From assembly GCA_051011595.1 (NCBI GenBank), contig JBPCTQ010000100.1, forward strand, positions 1 through 16,261: a DNA stretch of 16,261 bases. The letters are read 5' to 3'. Positions 7,328-12,842 of this stretch are shown piece after piece. The notes beneath the pieces are model-generated. The model worked only from the letters and a program-made list of their open reading frames with translations, was not told the DNA's origin and did no database searches. Positions within the stretch are counted from its first letter, which is position 1. Each line of letters opens with the position of its first letter. The stretch is from JAOUEE01 sp051011595 (GTDB lineage: Bacteria; Actinomycetota; Acidimicrobiia; Acidimicrobiales; SHLQ01). The position numbers and the translations under genes were made by a program.

Positions 7328-8335
7328 TCACGCCTCGGCTGGGACCAAGGCCAGGGCCGCGGCGATGTCCTCGACGAAGTCGACGAGGCGGGGCCCCCAT
7401 CGAGAGGCGACGTCGTCGTCGAGTTCGACGACCGTGCCGTTCTCGACTGCGGCAAGGGCGTCCCACCCGGGACGGGCGGCCACCGTTTCGGCGGTCTGCT
7501 CACAACACAGGGTGTCGGCCAGGAAGATGTAGTCGGGATCGGCGCCCAACAAGAACTCCTCGGTGAGCTGGGGATAGGTGGACTCGCCGCCGGCTGCGTC
7601 GGCCACGTTCTCCAGCCCGAACAGGCCGTAGACCTCGCCGATGAAGGTGCCGGACGTGACCGAGAACAACGTGTTGTCGAGCTCGTGGAAGTAGGTGGGA
7701 GCGGGATCGGCCACCTCGACGCCGTCGACGGCTGCGGCGATGTCGGTCTGCATCTGGCCCACCAGCTCGGCGGCGTCGCCCACCCGGCCGGTGACGGCGC
7801 CCAGCTGTTCGATCTGGACATAGGTGTCGTCGATGACAACGGCGGCCGGAAGCACCAGGCTGTTGATGCCCAACCCGTCGAGTTGTTCCACGATGGTGGC
7901 GTCGGACAGCACCACCAGGTCGGGTTCGAGGGCGGCGATGGCTTCGATGTTGGGATCGAAGGCGCTGAGGTCGTCGACCACCGGGGCCTCGGGCGGGTAG
8001 TAGCTGAAGTTGTCGACCGCCTTGACCTGCGGACCGGCACCGATGGCAAAGAGCATCTCGGTGGCGCTCGGGTTCAGCGAGACGATGGCGGCCGGGGCGC
8101 CACCAAAGGCTCCCCCGGCGTCGGTGTCCTCGCCGCCATCGGTGTCGCCGTCGGCCATCTCGTCGTCGGTCGTGTCACCGCCGGCTGAGCCGTCGTCTTC
8201 GGACGCGGCGGTGGTGCTCGACTCGGCCGGGGTGGTGTCGGCGGTTCCGGCCTCGTCGGACGAATCCGAGTCCGAGCCACACGCCGCAGCCAGCAGGGCC
8301 AGCAGCAGAATCATGGGGATGAGCAGTCTTCGCAT
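7328..8335 (-). CDS. btuF: Cobalamin-binding lipoprotein of the ABC importer
   Basis: A 335-residue substrate-binding lipoprotein. The signal peptide ends in LAAAC, so Cys19 carries the lipid anchor. Residues 20-80 form a long acidic linker rich in Asp, Glu, Ser, Thr and Gly. The binding domain (81-335) begins IVSLNPSATEMLFAIGAG, the standard start of the BtuF/TroA-like helical-backbone fold, and continues with DPNIEAIAALEPDLVVLSD (127-145). A Cys pair sits at 277-278 (DTLCCEQT). ATG 8333-8335 is chosen over upstream in-frame codons because it has GGAGG six bases before it and gives the signal peptide at the N-terminus. It is the first gene of the uptake operon and stands directly downstream of the riboswitch; its Shine-Dalgarno is part of a hairpin. 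Confidence 0.9.
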   Translation of the reverse strand: MRRLLIPMILLLALLAAACGSDSDSSDEAGTADTTPAESSTTAASEDDGSAGGDTTDDEMADGDTDGGEDTDAGGAFGGAPAAIVSLNPSATEMLFAIGAGPQVKAVDNFSYYPPEAPVVDDLSAFDPNIEAIAALEPDLVVLSDATIVEQLDGLGINSLVLPAAVVIDDTYVQIEQLGAVTGRVGDAAELVGQMQTDIAAAVDGVEVADPAPTYFHELDNTLFSVTSGTFIGEVYGLFGLENVADAAGGESTYPQLTEEFLLGADPDYIFLADTLCCEQTAETVAARPGWDALAAVENGTVVELDDDVASRWGPRLVDFVEDIAAALALVPAEA

Positions 8336-8340
8336 GGGAA

Positions 8341-8382
8341 CCTCCGTCGCTCGAGAGTCGATCGCGACGGCAGGTGACTGCC
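8341..8382 (-). promoter_or_regulatory. Shine-Dalgarno-sequestering hairpin with competing stem before btuF
   Basis: On the minus strand CCGTCGC (8370-8364) pairs with GCGACGG (8350-8344), extended by TCGA/TCGA around a CTC loop, about 11 pairs with one 2-base bulge. The 3' arm contains the first two G of the btuF Shine-Dalgarno GGAGG (8345-8341). Immediately upstream, GGCAG (8382-8378) can pair with CTGCC (8373-8369) around TCAC, using the two C needed by the first hairpin. The two stems exclude each other by two bases. No U-run follows, so control of translation initiation is more likely than termination. Confidence 0.6.
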
Positions 8383-8399
8383 CCACGAAGCGCCTTCCT

Positions 8400-8535
8400 C
8401 GAGGTGCTTGTCGTGCTCTGACCACCAAGGCGGCCGGGCTCGCCGCCGTGGCCCGGGGGCCCTGACGACTCACCGTTGCGGGACAGCGTCGGTTTGGATA
8501 CCGAACTTCGCTTCGCGGTCAGTGCGTGTTGTGTG
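8400..8535 (-). promoter_or_regulatory. Cobalamin riboswitch aptamer
   Basis: Reading the minus strand, the leader holds GCTGTCCCGCAACGGTGAG (8487-8469), matching the most conserved part of the cobalamin aptamer (family pattern about GCtGtCCCGCaACgGTgA). It is preceded by GAAGCGAAG and CGGTATCCAAACCG. Downstream lies a B12-box-like GGTCAGAGCACGAC (8423-8410). CTGACC (8522-8517) is complementary to GGTCAG (8423-8418), which would close the P3-like helix around the core, supporting the assignment independently of the core motif. A GC-rich variable arm lies between. It stands upstream of btuF and would shut down the operon when adenosylcobalamin is plentiful. Edges are approximate. Confidence 0.85.
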
Positions 8536-8541
8536 ACCAGG

Positions 8542-8547
8542 AGTGTA
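8542..8547 (-). promoter_or_regulatory. Candidate -10 box (TACACT) for the btuF operon
   Basis: TACACT on the minus strand fits TANNNT, placing the transcript start near 8535, just before the riboswitch. No good -35 is seen at the usual distance. The box touches the hairpin at 8547-8568. Confidence 0.4.
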
Positions 8548-8568
8548 CGGGTTCGGGCGCCGACCCGT
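8547..8568 (-). terminator. Hairpin after the CitE-like gene, possible terminator
   Basis: ACGGGT and ACCCGT (six pairs) continue inward as CGG/CCG past one bulged A, leaving a 3-base loop: about nine GC-rich pairs. It lies 10 bases beyond the stop of the minus-strand lyase gene and before the riboswitch. No T-run follows, so an intrinsic terminator of classical type is not shown; it may only help to separate the two transcripts. Confidence 0.4.
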
Positions 8569-8577
8569 GGATCGTGG

Positions 8578-9444
8578 TTACCGCTCGGCGATCGCCGCCG
8601 CCACCGCCAGGGTGCGCCGAGCGTTGTCGACATGGAGGTTCTCGATCATCCGCCCGCCGACGGTGACGACCCCTTTGCCTTGGGCTTGCGCCGCGTCGAA
8701 GGCGTCGATCACTTCCTGGGCGTGGGCGATTGCATCGGCGTCGGGGGCCCACGTCTGGTTGGTGGGTTCCACCTGGCTGGGGTGGATGAGGGTCTTGCCG
8801 TCGAAGCCCATTTCGTGGCCCTGGCGGCACTCGGCCGAGAATCCGTCGGTGTCCTTGATGTCGTTGAACACGCCGTCGATGATGACCTTGCCGGCTTCGC
8901 GAGCGGCCAGAACCGCCGTGCTGAGGGCGGGGATCAGGGGGTGGCGTCCGGGGACCAGCTCGGCCCGGAGCTCGCGGGCCAGATCGTTGGTGCCGATCAC
9001 GAGCACTGATGCCCGATCGAACCAGGCGATCTCGCGCGCGGCGAAGATGGCGGCCGGGGTCTCGATCATGGGCCAGATGGTGAGCTCACTCGGCGCGCCG
9101 GCCTCGTCGAGCAGGGTGGACACCGCGTCGAGATGCAGTGCTCCCGACACCTTGGGCACCACCACCGCCGATGCCCCCGAGGTGGCGATGGCAGCCAGGT
9201 CGTCGCGGCCCCAGTCAGTGTCGATCCCGTTGGCCCTGATGGTGAGCTGGCGGTTGCCGTAGTCGCCCGATGCCACCGCGGCCACGGCTTGATCGCGGGC
9301 CAGCTCCTTGGCGTCGGGGGCGACCGCGTCCTCCAGGTCGAAGATGATGGCGTCGCACGGGATCGACTTGGCTTTCTCGAGCGCCCGCTCGTTGGCGGCG
9401 GGCATGTACAGCACCGATCGGCGTGGGGTGAGGTCGTCGAACAT
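8578..9444 (-). CDS. HpcH/HpaI (CitE-like) CoA-ester lyase or malyl-CoA thioesterase
   Basis: A 288-residue TIM-barrel enzyme of the CitE/Mcl superfamily. Visible landmarks: RRSVLYMPAANERALEKA (8-25, N-terminal CoA-site strand), IIFDLEDAVAPDAK (33-46), Arg70 in TIRANG, VVPKVSG (95-101), Glu128 in MIETPAA and Asp154 in GTNDLARELR (Mg-binding pair), then MGFDGKTLIHPSQV (212-225). Family members cleave citramalyl-CoA, malyl-CoA or hydroxymethylglutaryl-CoA types, or hydrolyse malyl-CoA (Mcl2 of Rhodobacter). It lies 23 bases after the mcl-type gene on the same strand, without a clear Shine-Dalgarno. That pairing suggests a malyl-CoA thioesterase or a citramalyl-CoA lyase, but sequence alone does not decide. 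Confidence 0.85.
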   Translation of the reverse strand: MFDDLTPRRSVLYMPAANERALEKAKSIPCDAIIFDLEDAVAPDAKELARDQAVAAVASGDYGNRQLTIRANGIDTDWGRDDLAAIATSGASAVVVPKVSGALHLDAVSTLLDEAGAPSELTIWPMIETPAAIFAAREIAWFDRASVLVIGTNDLARELRAELVPGRHPLIPALSTAVLAAREAGKVIIDGVFNDIKDTDGFSAECRQGHEMGFDGKTLIHPSQVEPTNQTWAPDADAIAHAQEVIDAFDAAQAQGKGVVTVGGRMIENLHVDNARRTLAVAAAIAER

Positions 9445-9467
9445 GGGGAGCTCGTTTCGGTCGAGGG

Positions 9468-10523
9468 TCAGAAGCCGTACGAGGCAGCCAGCTCGGGGTC
9501 ACGGTCGGCCAGGTTGCGGGCCAACTCGACCACCACGTGGCACTGCTTCACGCTGGCGTCGTCCTGCATCTTGCCGTCGATCATCAAGGCGCCGGTGCCG
9601 TCGCCCATCTCGGCGATCACCTTCTGGGCCCACGCCACCTCGGCTGGATCGGGCGAGAAGACCTTCTTGGCGATGTCGATCTGGACCGGGTGCAGGCTCC
9701 AGGCCCCGACGCAGCCCAGGAGGTAGGCGTTGCGGAACTGGTCCTCGCAGGCTTGGGTGTCGGCGATGTCGCCGAAGGGCCCGTAGTAGGGGAGGATGCC
9801 GTGCATTCCGCAGGCGTCGACCATCCGAGCCACGGTGTAGTGCCACAGATCCTGCTGGTAGGTGGTGCGCACTCGGTCGGGGTCGGCCTCGTCGGGGTCT
9901 TCGCGGACCAGGTAACCCGGATGCCCACCTCCGATTCGGGTGGTTTTCATGCGCCGGTCGGCGGCCAGGTCGGCCGGGCCCAGCGACAGACCCTGCATAC
10001 GCGGGCTGGCGCCGCAGATGGCTTCGACATTGGCCACCCCACGAGCGGTCTCGAGGATGGCGTGCACCAGGAGTGGCTGCTCGAGGCCGGCTTTGGCTTC
10101 GAGCTGGGCCAACAGCCGGTCGACGTAGTGGATGTCCTCGGGACCCTCCACTTTGGGCACCATGACCACATCGAGTTTGTGGCCGATCTCGGTGACCAGC
10201 GTGAGCAGATCGTCGAGGCCCCAGGGTGAGTCGAGGCTGTTGACCCGGGTCCACAGCTGGGTGGTGCCGAAGTCCATCTCCTGACCGACCCGGATCAACC
10301 CGGCTCGGGCATCTTCCTTCTGGTCGGCAGGAACGGCGTCTTCGAGGTTGCCCAGCAACACGTCGACCTTGGGCGCCAGATCGGGCAGCTTGGCCACGAT
10401 CTGGTCGACCGCAGGGTTGAAGAAGTGGATCATCCGCGACGGTCGAAAGGGGATCTCGCGCGGAGGTTGGGGCGCTCCCACGGCCAGGGGCCGAAAGAAG
10501 TCCTTGGGGCTGCGGTCGCTCAT
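9468..10523 (-). CDS. mcl: L-malyl-CoA / beta-methylmalyl-CoA lyase
   Basis: A 351-residue enzyme that reversibly splits malyl-CoA to acetyl-CoA and glyoxylate, and beta-methylmalyl-CoA to propionyl-CoA and glyoxylate. The N-terminus FFRPLAVGAPQP then RPSRMIHFF, followed by LLGNLEDAVP (56-65), Arg93 in RVNSLDSPWGLDD, VPKVEGPEDI (122-131), Glu158 in LETARG, Asp185 in LGPADLAADR and TTRIGGGHPGY (194-204), closely matches my recollection of the about 348-residue Chloroflexus-type enzyme, including the C-terminal YGPFGDI and MIDGKMQDD blocks. The Mg-binding Glu and Asp and the substrate Arg are all present. It has a TACCAT box 8 bases before ATG (10521-10523), so its message is probably leaderless. 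Expected use: ethylmalonyl-CoA pathway or 3-hydroxypropionate cycle. Confidence 0.92.
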   Translation of the reverse strand: MSDRSPKDFFRPLAVGAPQPPREIPFRPSRMIHFFNPAVDQIVAKLPDLAPKVDVLLGNLEDAVPADQKEDARAGLIRVGQEMDFGTTQLWTRVNSLDSPWGLDDLLTLVTEIGHKLDVVMVPKVEGPEDIHYVDRLLAQLEAKAGLEQPLLVHAILETARGVANVEAICGASPRMQGLSLGPADLAADRRMKTTRIGGGHPGYLVREDPDEADPDRVRTTYQQDLWHYTVARMVDACGMHGILPYYGPFGDIADTQACEDQFRNAYLLGCVGAWSLHPVQIDIAKKVFSPDPAEVAWAQKVIAEMGDGTGALMIDGKMQDDASVKQCHVVVELARNLADRDPELAASYGF

Positions 10524-10531
10524 GACCGTCG

Positions 10532-10537
10532 ATGGTA
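10532..10537 (-). promoter_or_regulatory. Candidate -10 box (TACCAT) for a leaderless mcl transcript
   Basis: On the minus strand TACCAT is followed by 8 bases and the mcl ATG. No Shine-Dalgarno is present. It shares a 60-bp divergent spacer (10524-10583) with the box of the aminotransferase gene. Confidence 0.5.
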
Positions 10538-10570
10538 GGGACCGGGAGGCGGTGGTGCGTCACCCACCGG

Positions 10571-10576
10571 TAGCTT
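10571..10576 (+). promoter_or_regulatory. Candidate -10 box (TAGCTT) for a leaderless aminotransferase transcript
   Basis: TAGCTT is followed by 7 bases and ATG at 10584. There is no Shine-Dalgarno. Transcription starting at the A of ATG would give a leaderless message and also speaks against the in-frame TTG at 10575 as start. Confidence 0.5.
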
Positions 10577-10583
10577 GCCCACC

Positions 10584-11747
10584 ATGGCCCCGACGCTCGA
10601 TCTGTCACATCTTTTCCCCGGACTGGCCGACGGGTGGGCTCGGTTCGACGGCCCGGCGGGGACCCAGCCGGTCGACGTGGCCATCGACGCCATGGCCGGC
10701 TTCATGCGCAGTGGCGGTATGGCCAACACGCACGGCTCGTTCGCGGCCGCCGATGCGTGCGACCAGGTGATGGAGCGGGCTCGCTCGTCGGTCGCTCGGC
10801 TCTTGGGGGCCGACGCGGAAGGACTGGCCTTCGGGCCGAGCAGCACCGCCATGATCATGCGGGTGACGTCGTCGCTGGCCCGTGAACTGGGCCCGGGCGA
10901 CGAGATCGTGTGCACACAACTCGACCACGACGCCAACGTGATGCCCTGGGTCATCGCGGCCCGTGACTCGGGGGCCACGGTGCGTATGGCCGAGCTCGAC
11001 CCAACGACGGGACGGCTACCTGTTGATGCGGTGGTGGCCCAGCTGACCGCTCACACGCGGTGGGTGGCCATCACCGGTGCGTCCAACGCATTGGGCACGA
11101 TGCCCGACGTGGCCGCGGTGGTGGCCGCGGCCCACGAAGTGGGGGCGCGTGTGTTGGTCGACGGGGTGCATCGGACACCACATCGGGCCATCGACGTCGC
11201 CGCGCTGGGATGTGATGCCTACGTGACCTCGCCGTACAAGTGGTACGGCCCGCACGCCGGTGTGTTGTGGATGCGCCGGCCGTTGCTCGATGCCCTCGAT
11301 GTGGCCAAGGTGCGTCCGGCCGACGACGAAGGTCCGGGCCGCATCGAGTGGGGTACCCCGTCGTTCGAGGCGATCGCCGGCATCACCGCGGCTGCCGAGT
11401 TCTTGTTGGAGGTGGGGCTCGACCGGATCGAGGCCCATGAACGAGAGGGGTTCGCCCGCCTGCTCGAGGGATTGCTGGCGATCGATTCGGTGACGGTGCA
11501 CGGACCCACCGATCTGGTCGACCGGGCGCCCACTCTGGCCTTCACCGTGGCCGGCCACTCACCGGCCGACGTGGCTCACCGTCTGGCCGACGCCCGGGTG
11601 GCGGTGTGGGATGGCCACTACTACGCCATCGAAGCCATGACCGCCCTGGGCCTGCTGGAGCACGGTGGTGCGGTGCGGGCCGGTATGGCGGTGTATCTCG
11701 GGGCCGACGAGGTCGACCGCCTCCTCGATGTTGTCGCCACCCTCTGA
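10584..11747 (+). CDS. Class V aminotransferase, cysteine-desulfurase-like (VC1184-type) without catalytic Cys
   Basis: A 387-residue PLP enzyme of fold type I. FDGPAGTQ (21-28) is typical of the desulfurase-like subgroup known as VC1184. PLP contacts are visible: the SST loop (86-88), His115 in TQLDHDANVMPW (ring stacking), Asp193 in LVDGVHRTPH (ring nitrogen) and Lys219 in TSPYKWYGPHAG (Schiff base). Where SufS/IscS enzymes carry the active-site Cys loop, this protein has VWDGHYYAIEAM (341-352) with Tyr and no Cys. It is therefore unlikely to be an ordinary cysteine desulfurase; lyase, epimerase or aminotransferase activity remains possible. ATG 10584 is preferred because of the -10 box seven bases upstream. 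It is divergent from mcl, and its 3' end is followed after 24 bases by the hairpin repeat array. Confidence 0.85.
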   Translation: MAPTLDLSHLFPGLADGWARFDGPAGTQPVDVAIDAMAGFMRSGGMANTHGSFAAADACDQVMERARSSVARLLGADAEGLAFGPSSTAMIMRVTSSLARELGPGDEIVCTQLDHDANVMPWVIAARDSGATVRMAELDPTTGRLPVDAVVAQLTAHTRWVAITGASNALGTMPDVAAVVAAAHEVGARVLVDGVHRTPHRAIDVAALGCDAYVTSPYKWYGPHAGVLWMRRPLLDALDVAKVRPADDEGPGRIEWGTPSFEAIAGITAAAEFLLEVGLDRIEAHEREGFARLLEGLLAIDSVTVHGPTDLVDRAPTLAFTVAGHSPADVAHRLADARVAVWDGHYYAIEAMTALGLLEHGGAVRAGMAVYLGADEVDRLLDVVATL

Positions 11748-11771
11748 ACCAACCAGCCCCCAAGCACACCG

Positions 11772-12000
11772 GTTCTGGCGGTCCAGCGCGTCATAGGTGA
11801 CGCGTTGTACCGCCAGTTCGGCCGTGCGCGCGTTCTGGCGGTCCGGCGCGTCAGATGTGACGCGTTCCACCGCCAGTTCGGCGGCGCGCGCGTTCTGGCG
11901 GTCCGGCGCGTCATAGGTGACGCGTTGTACCGCCAGTTTGGCCGTGCGCGCGTTCTGGCGGTCCGGCGCGTCAGATGTGGCGCGTTGTACCGCCAGTTCG
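11772..12000. repeat. Four tandem 60-bp repeats, each a long hairpin
   Basis: Units start at 11772, 11832, 11892 and 11952 (three full 60-bp units and a final 49 bp). Each holds CTGGCGGT, four bases, CGCGTCA, a 4-base loop, TGACGCG, four bases, ACCGCCAG; the hairpins are 11775-11816, 11835-11876, 11895-11936 and 11955-11996. Outer arms are invariant. Loops alternate: TAGG in units 1 and 3, GATG in units 2 and 4, suggesting duplication of a 120-bp dimer. In unit 4 TGACGCG became TGGCGCG, which keeps a G-U pair in plus-strand RNA. In unit 1 the four-base spacer CCAG also pairs better than CCGG. The array separates two convergent genes; joining segments are GC-rich 10-mers such as GCCGTGCGCG. 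Confidence 0.95.
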
Positions 12001-12137
12001 GGTTGGTTGCGGAGCGGGGTGATACTCACGGAGCGCCATGGGGCGATGTGGCGCAGCAGTCACCTGTGGCGGCCAACCGAGCCACCAGATGCCAAGGGCC
12101 TCCGTGGCCTGAACGGCCCGAGCGGAGCGGGGTACAG
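12001..12137. other. Non-coding remainder between the repeat array and the phosphatase gene
   Basis: No gene is recognised. GGTTGG (12001-12006) and CCAACC (12073-12078) could close a 78-base fold holding GTGA/TCAC (12019-12029) and GCGCC/GGCGC (12033-12054). The 12-mer GCGGAGCGGGGT occurs at 12009-12020 and 12122-12133. There is no T-loop or other tRNA feature. Any of this may be chance in GC-rich DNA. Confidence 0.3.
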
Positions 12138-12782
12138 CTACCCGCTCCCGGGGGCGTGGCCGGTGCGCATGGTGCCGTGGAGGCCGGACCGGTCGGCGTC
12201 GAAGTGGCCGGTCTCGTTGATGCTGTGCACGGTTGTGCGGCCCGTCTTGGTGTCGACCTGCACCCGGCTGATGCCGGCGTAGTCGGTGGTGATGCCGGTG
12301 CGACCGTCGAGGCCGAGCACGTGGCCGAGGATGAACCGGATGGTGCCGCCGTGACAGCCCACCAACACCCGTTCGCCAGGGCGAGCGGCCACCAGTTGAT
12401 CCCATGCCCCGGCCACCCGAGATCCGAACTGGTCGGGTGGATCCCACCCGATGTCGGCCCAGCGTTCTTCCATCACGGCCTGCCAGTAGTCGCCGCCATC
12501 GATGGGCAACCGTTCGGTGGGGTGATACACGAACGCCCCTCGGTCGATCTCGTCGAGGTCGGCCAACACGGTGTGTGGTGCACTCGGGCCGATCATGGCC
12601 TCCACGGTGTCGATGGCTCGTTTCTTGGGACTGGTGACGACGGCATCGATGGATTCGTGGGCCAACCAGTCGTGGAGGCGGTCGGCCTGCCATCGACCCA
12701 GGTCGGACAACCCCGGGTCGGCGATGGTGTCGGTGTTGATTTCGGCCACGGGTTGGGCGTGGCGCACCAGGATGACCTGCAT
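12138..12782 (-). CDS. Histidine phosphatase family protein
   Basis: A 214-residue cytosolic protein of the phosphoglycerate-mutase-like superfamily. The N-terminal LVRHAQP (5-11) gives the phospho-accepting His8 with Arg7; SPKKRAIDT (51-59) holds the second basic residues; DEIDRGAF (77-84) gives the probable acid; and VGCHGGTIRF (141-150) the second catalytic His144. Members hydrolyse many phosphomonoesters. Alpha-ribazole phosphatase (CobC) belongs here and would fit the cobalamin theme, but no specific feature shows it and the gene is about 3.8 kb from the B12 operon, so only the family is assigned. It has a TACCCT box 9 bases before ATG and no Shine-Dalgarno. It converges on the aminotransferase gene across the hairpin repeats. 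Confidence 0.85.
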   Translation of the reverse strand: MQVILVRHAQPVAEINTDTIADPGLSDLGRWQADRLHDWLAHESIDAVVTSPKKRAIDTVEAMIGPSAPHTVLADLDEIDRGAFVYHPTERLPIDGGDYWQAVMEERWADIGWDPPDQFGSRVAGAWDQLVAARPGERVLVGCHGGTIRFILGHVLGLDGRTGITTDYAGISRVQVDTKTGRTTVHSINETGHFDADRSGLHGTMRTGHAPGSG

Positions 12783-12791
12783 CGATGGGCG

Positions 12792-12797
12792 AGGGTA
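12792..12797 (-). promoter_or_regulatory. Candidate -10 box (TACCCT) for a leaderless phosphatase transcript
   Basis: On the minus strand TACCCT lies 9 bases before the ATG at 12782 and no Shine-Dalgarno is present, as at the mcl and aminotransferase starts. No -35 is recognisable. Confidence 0.35.
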
Positions 12798-12799
12798 GG

Positions 12800-12815
12800 G
12801 CTCCGGGCGCGGAGC
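12800..12815 (-). terminator. Short GC hairpin between the secreted-protein gene and the phosphatase gene
   Basis: GCTCCG and CGGAGC pair perfectly around a 4-base loop, 27 bases beyond the stop of the 512-residue protein gene. No T-run follows. It could end that transcript or simply be chance; it lies just upstream of the phosphatase -10 box. Confidence 0.25.
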
Positions 12816-12842
12816 GGGCTACTCGAGTCTGGGTCCGTCATC

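Noticed and set aside
8336..8473. Longer btuF start at 8473
   Set aside because: Would translate the riboswitch core and bury the signal peptide; ATG 8335 has a proper GGAGG.
11772..12000. CRISPR array
   Set aside because: The spaces between units are near-identical 10-mers, the repeated part is about 50 bp, and no cas gene is present.
11772..12000. Integron attC sites
   Set aside because: No GTTRRRY/RYYYAAC ends, no cassette genes between units and no integrase.
11559..12029. Minus-strand frame encoding a 20-residue tandem peptide repeat
   Set aside because: Overlaps the aminotransferase gene, lacks an RBS, and all frames of a 60-bp repeat tend to stay open; the conserved feature is base pairing, not peptide.
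12001..12078. tRNA-like element
   Set aside because: Size and closing stem fit loosely, but no T-loop consensus, anticodon arm or CCA end on either strand.
12138..12782. Naming the histidine phosphatase cobC
   Set aside because: Tempting because of the cobalamin genes, but the family is broad, no specific residues show it, and it is not in the B12 operon.
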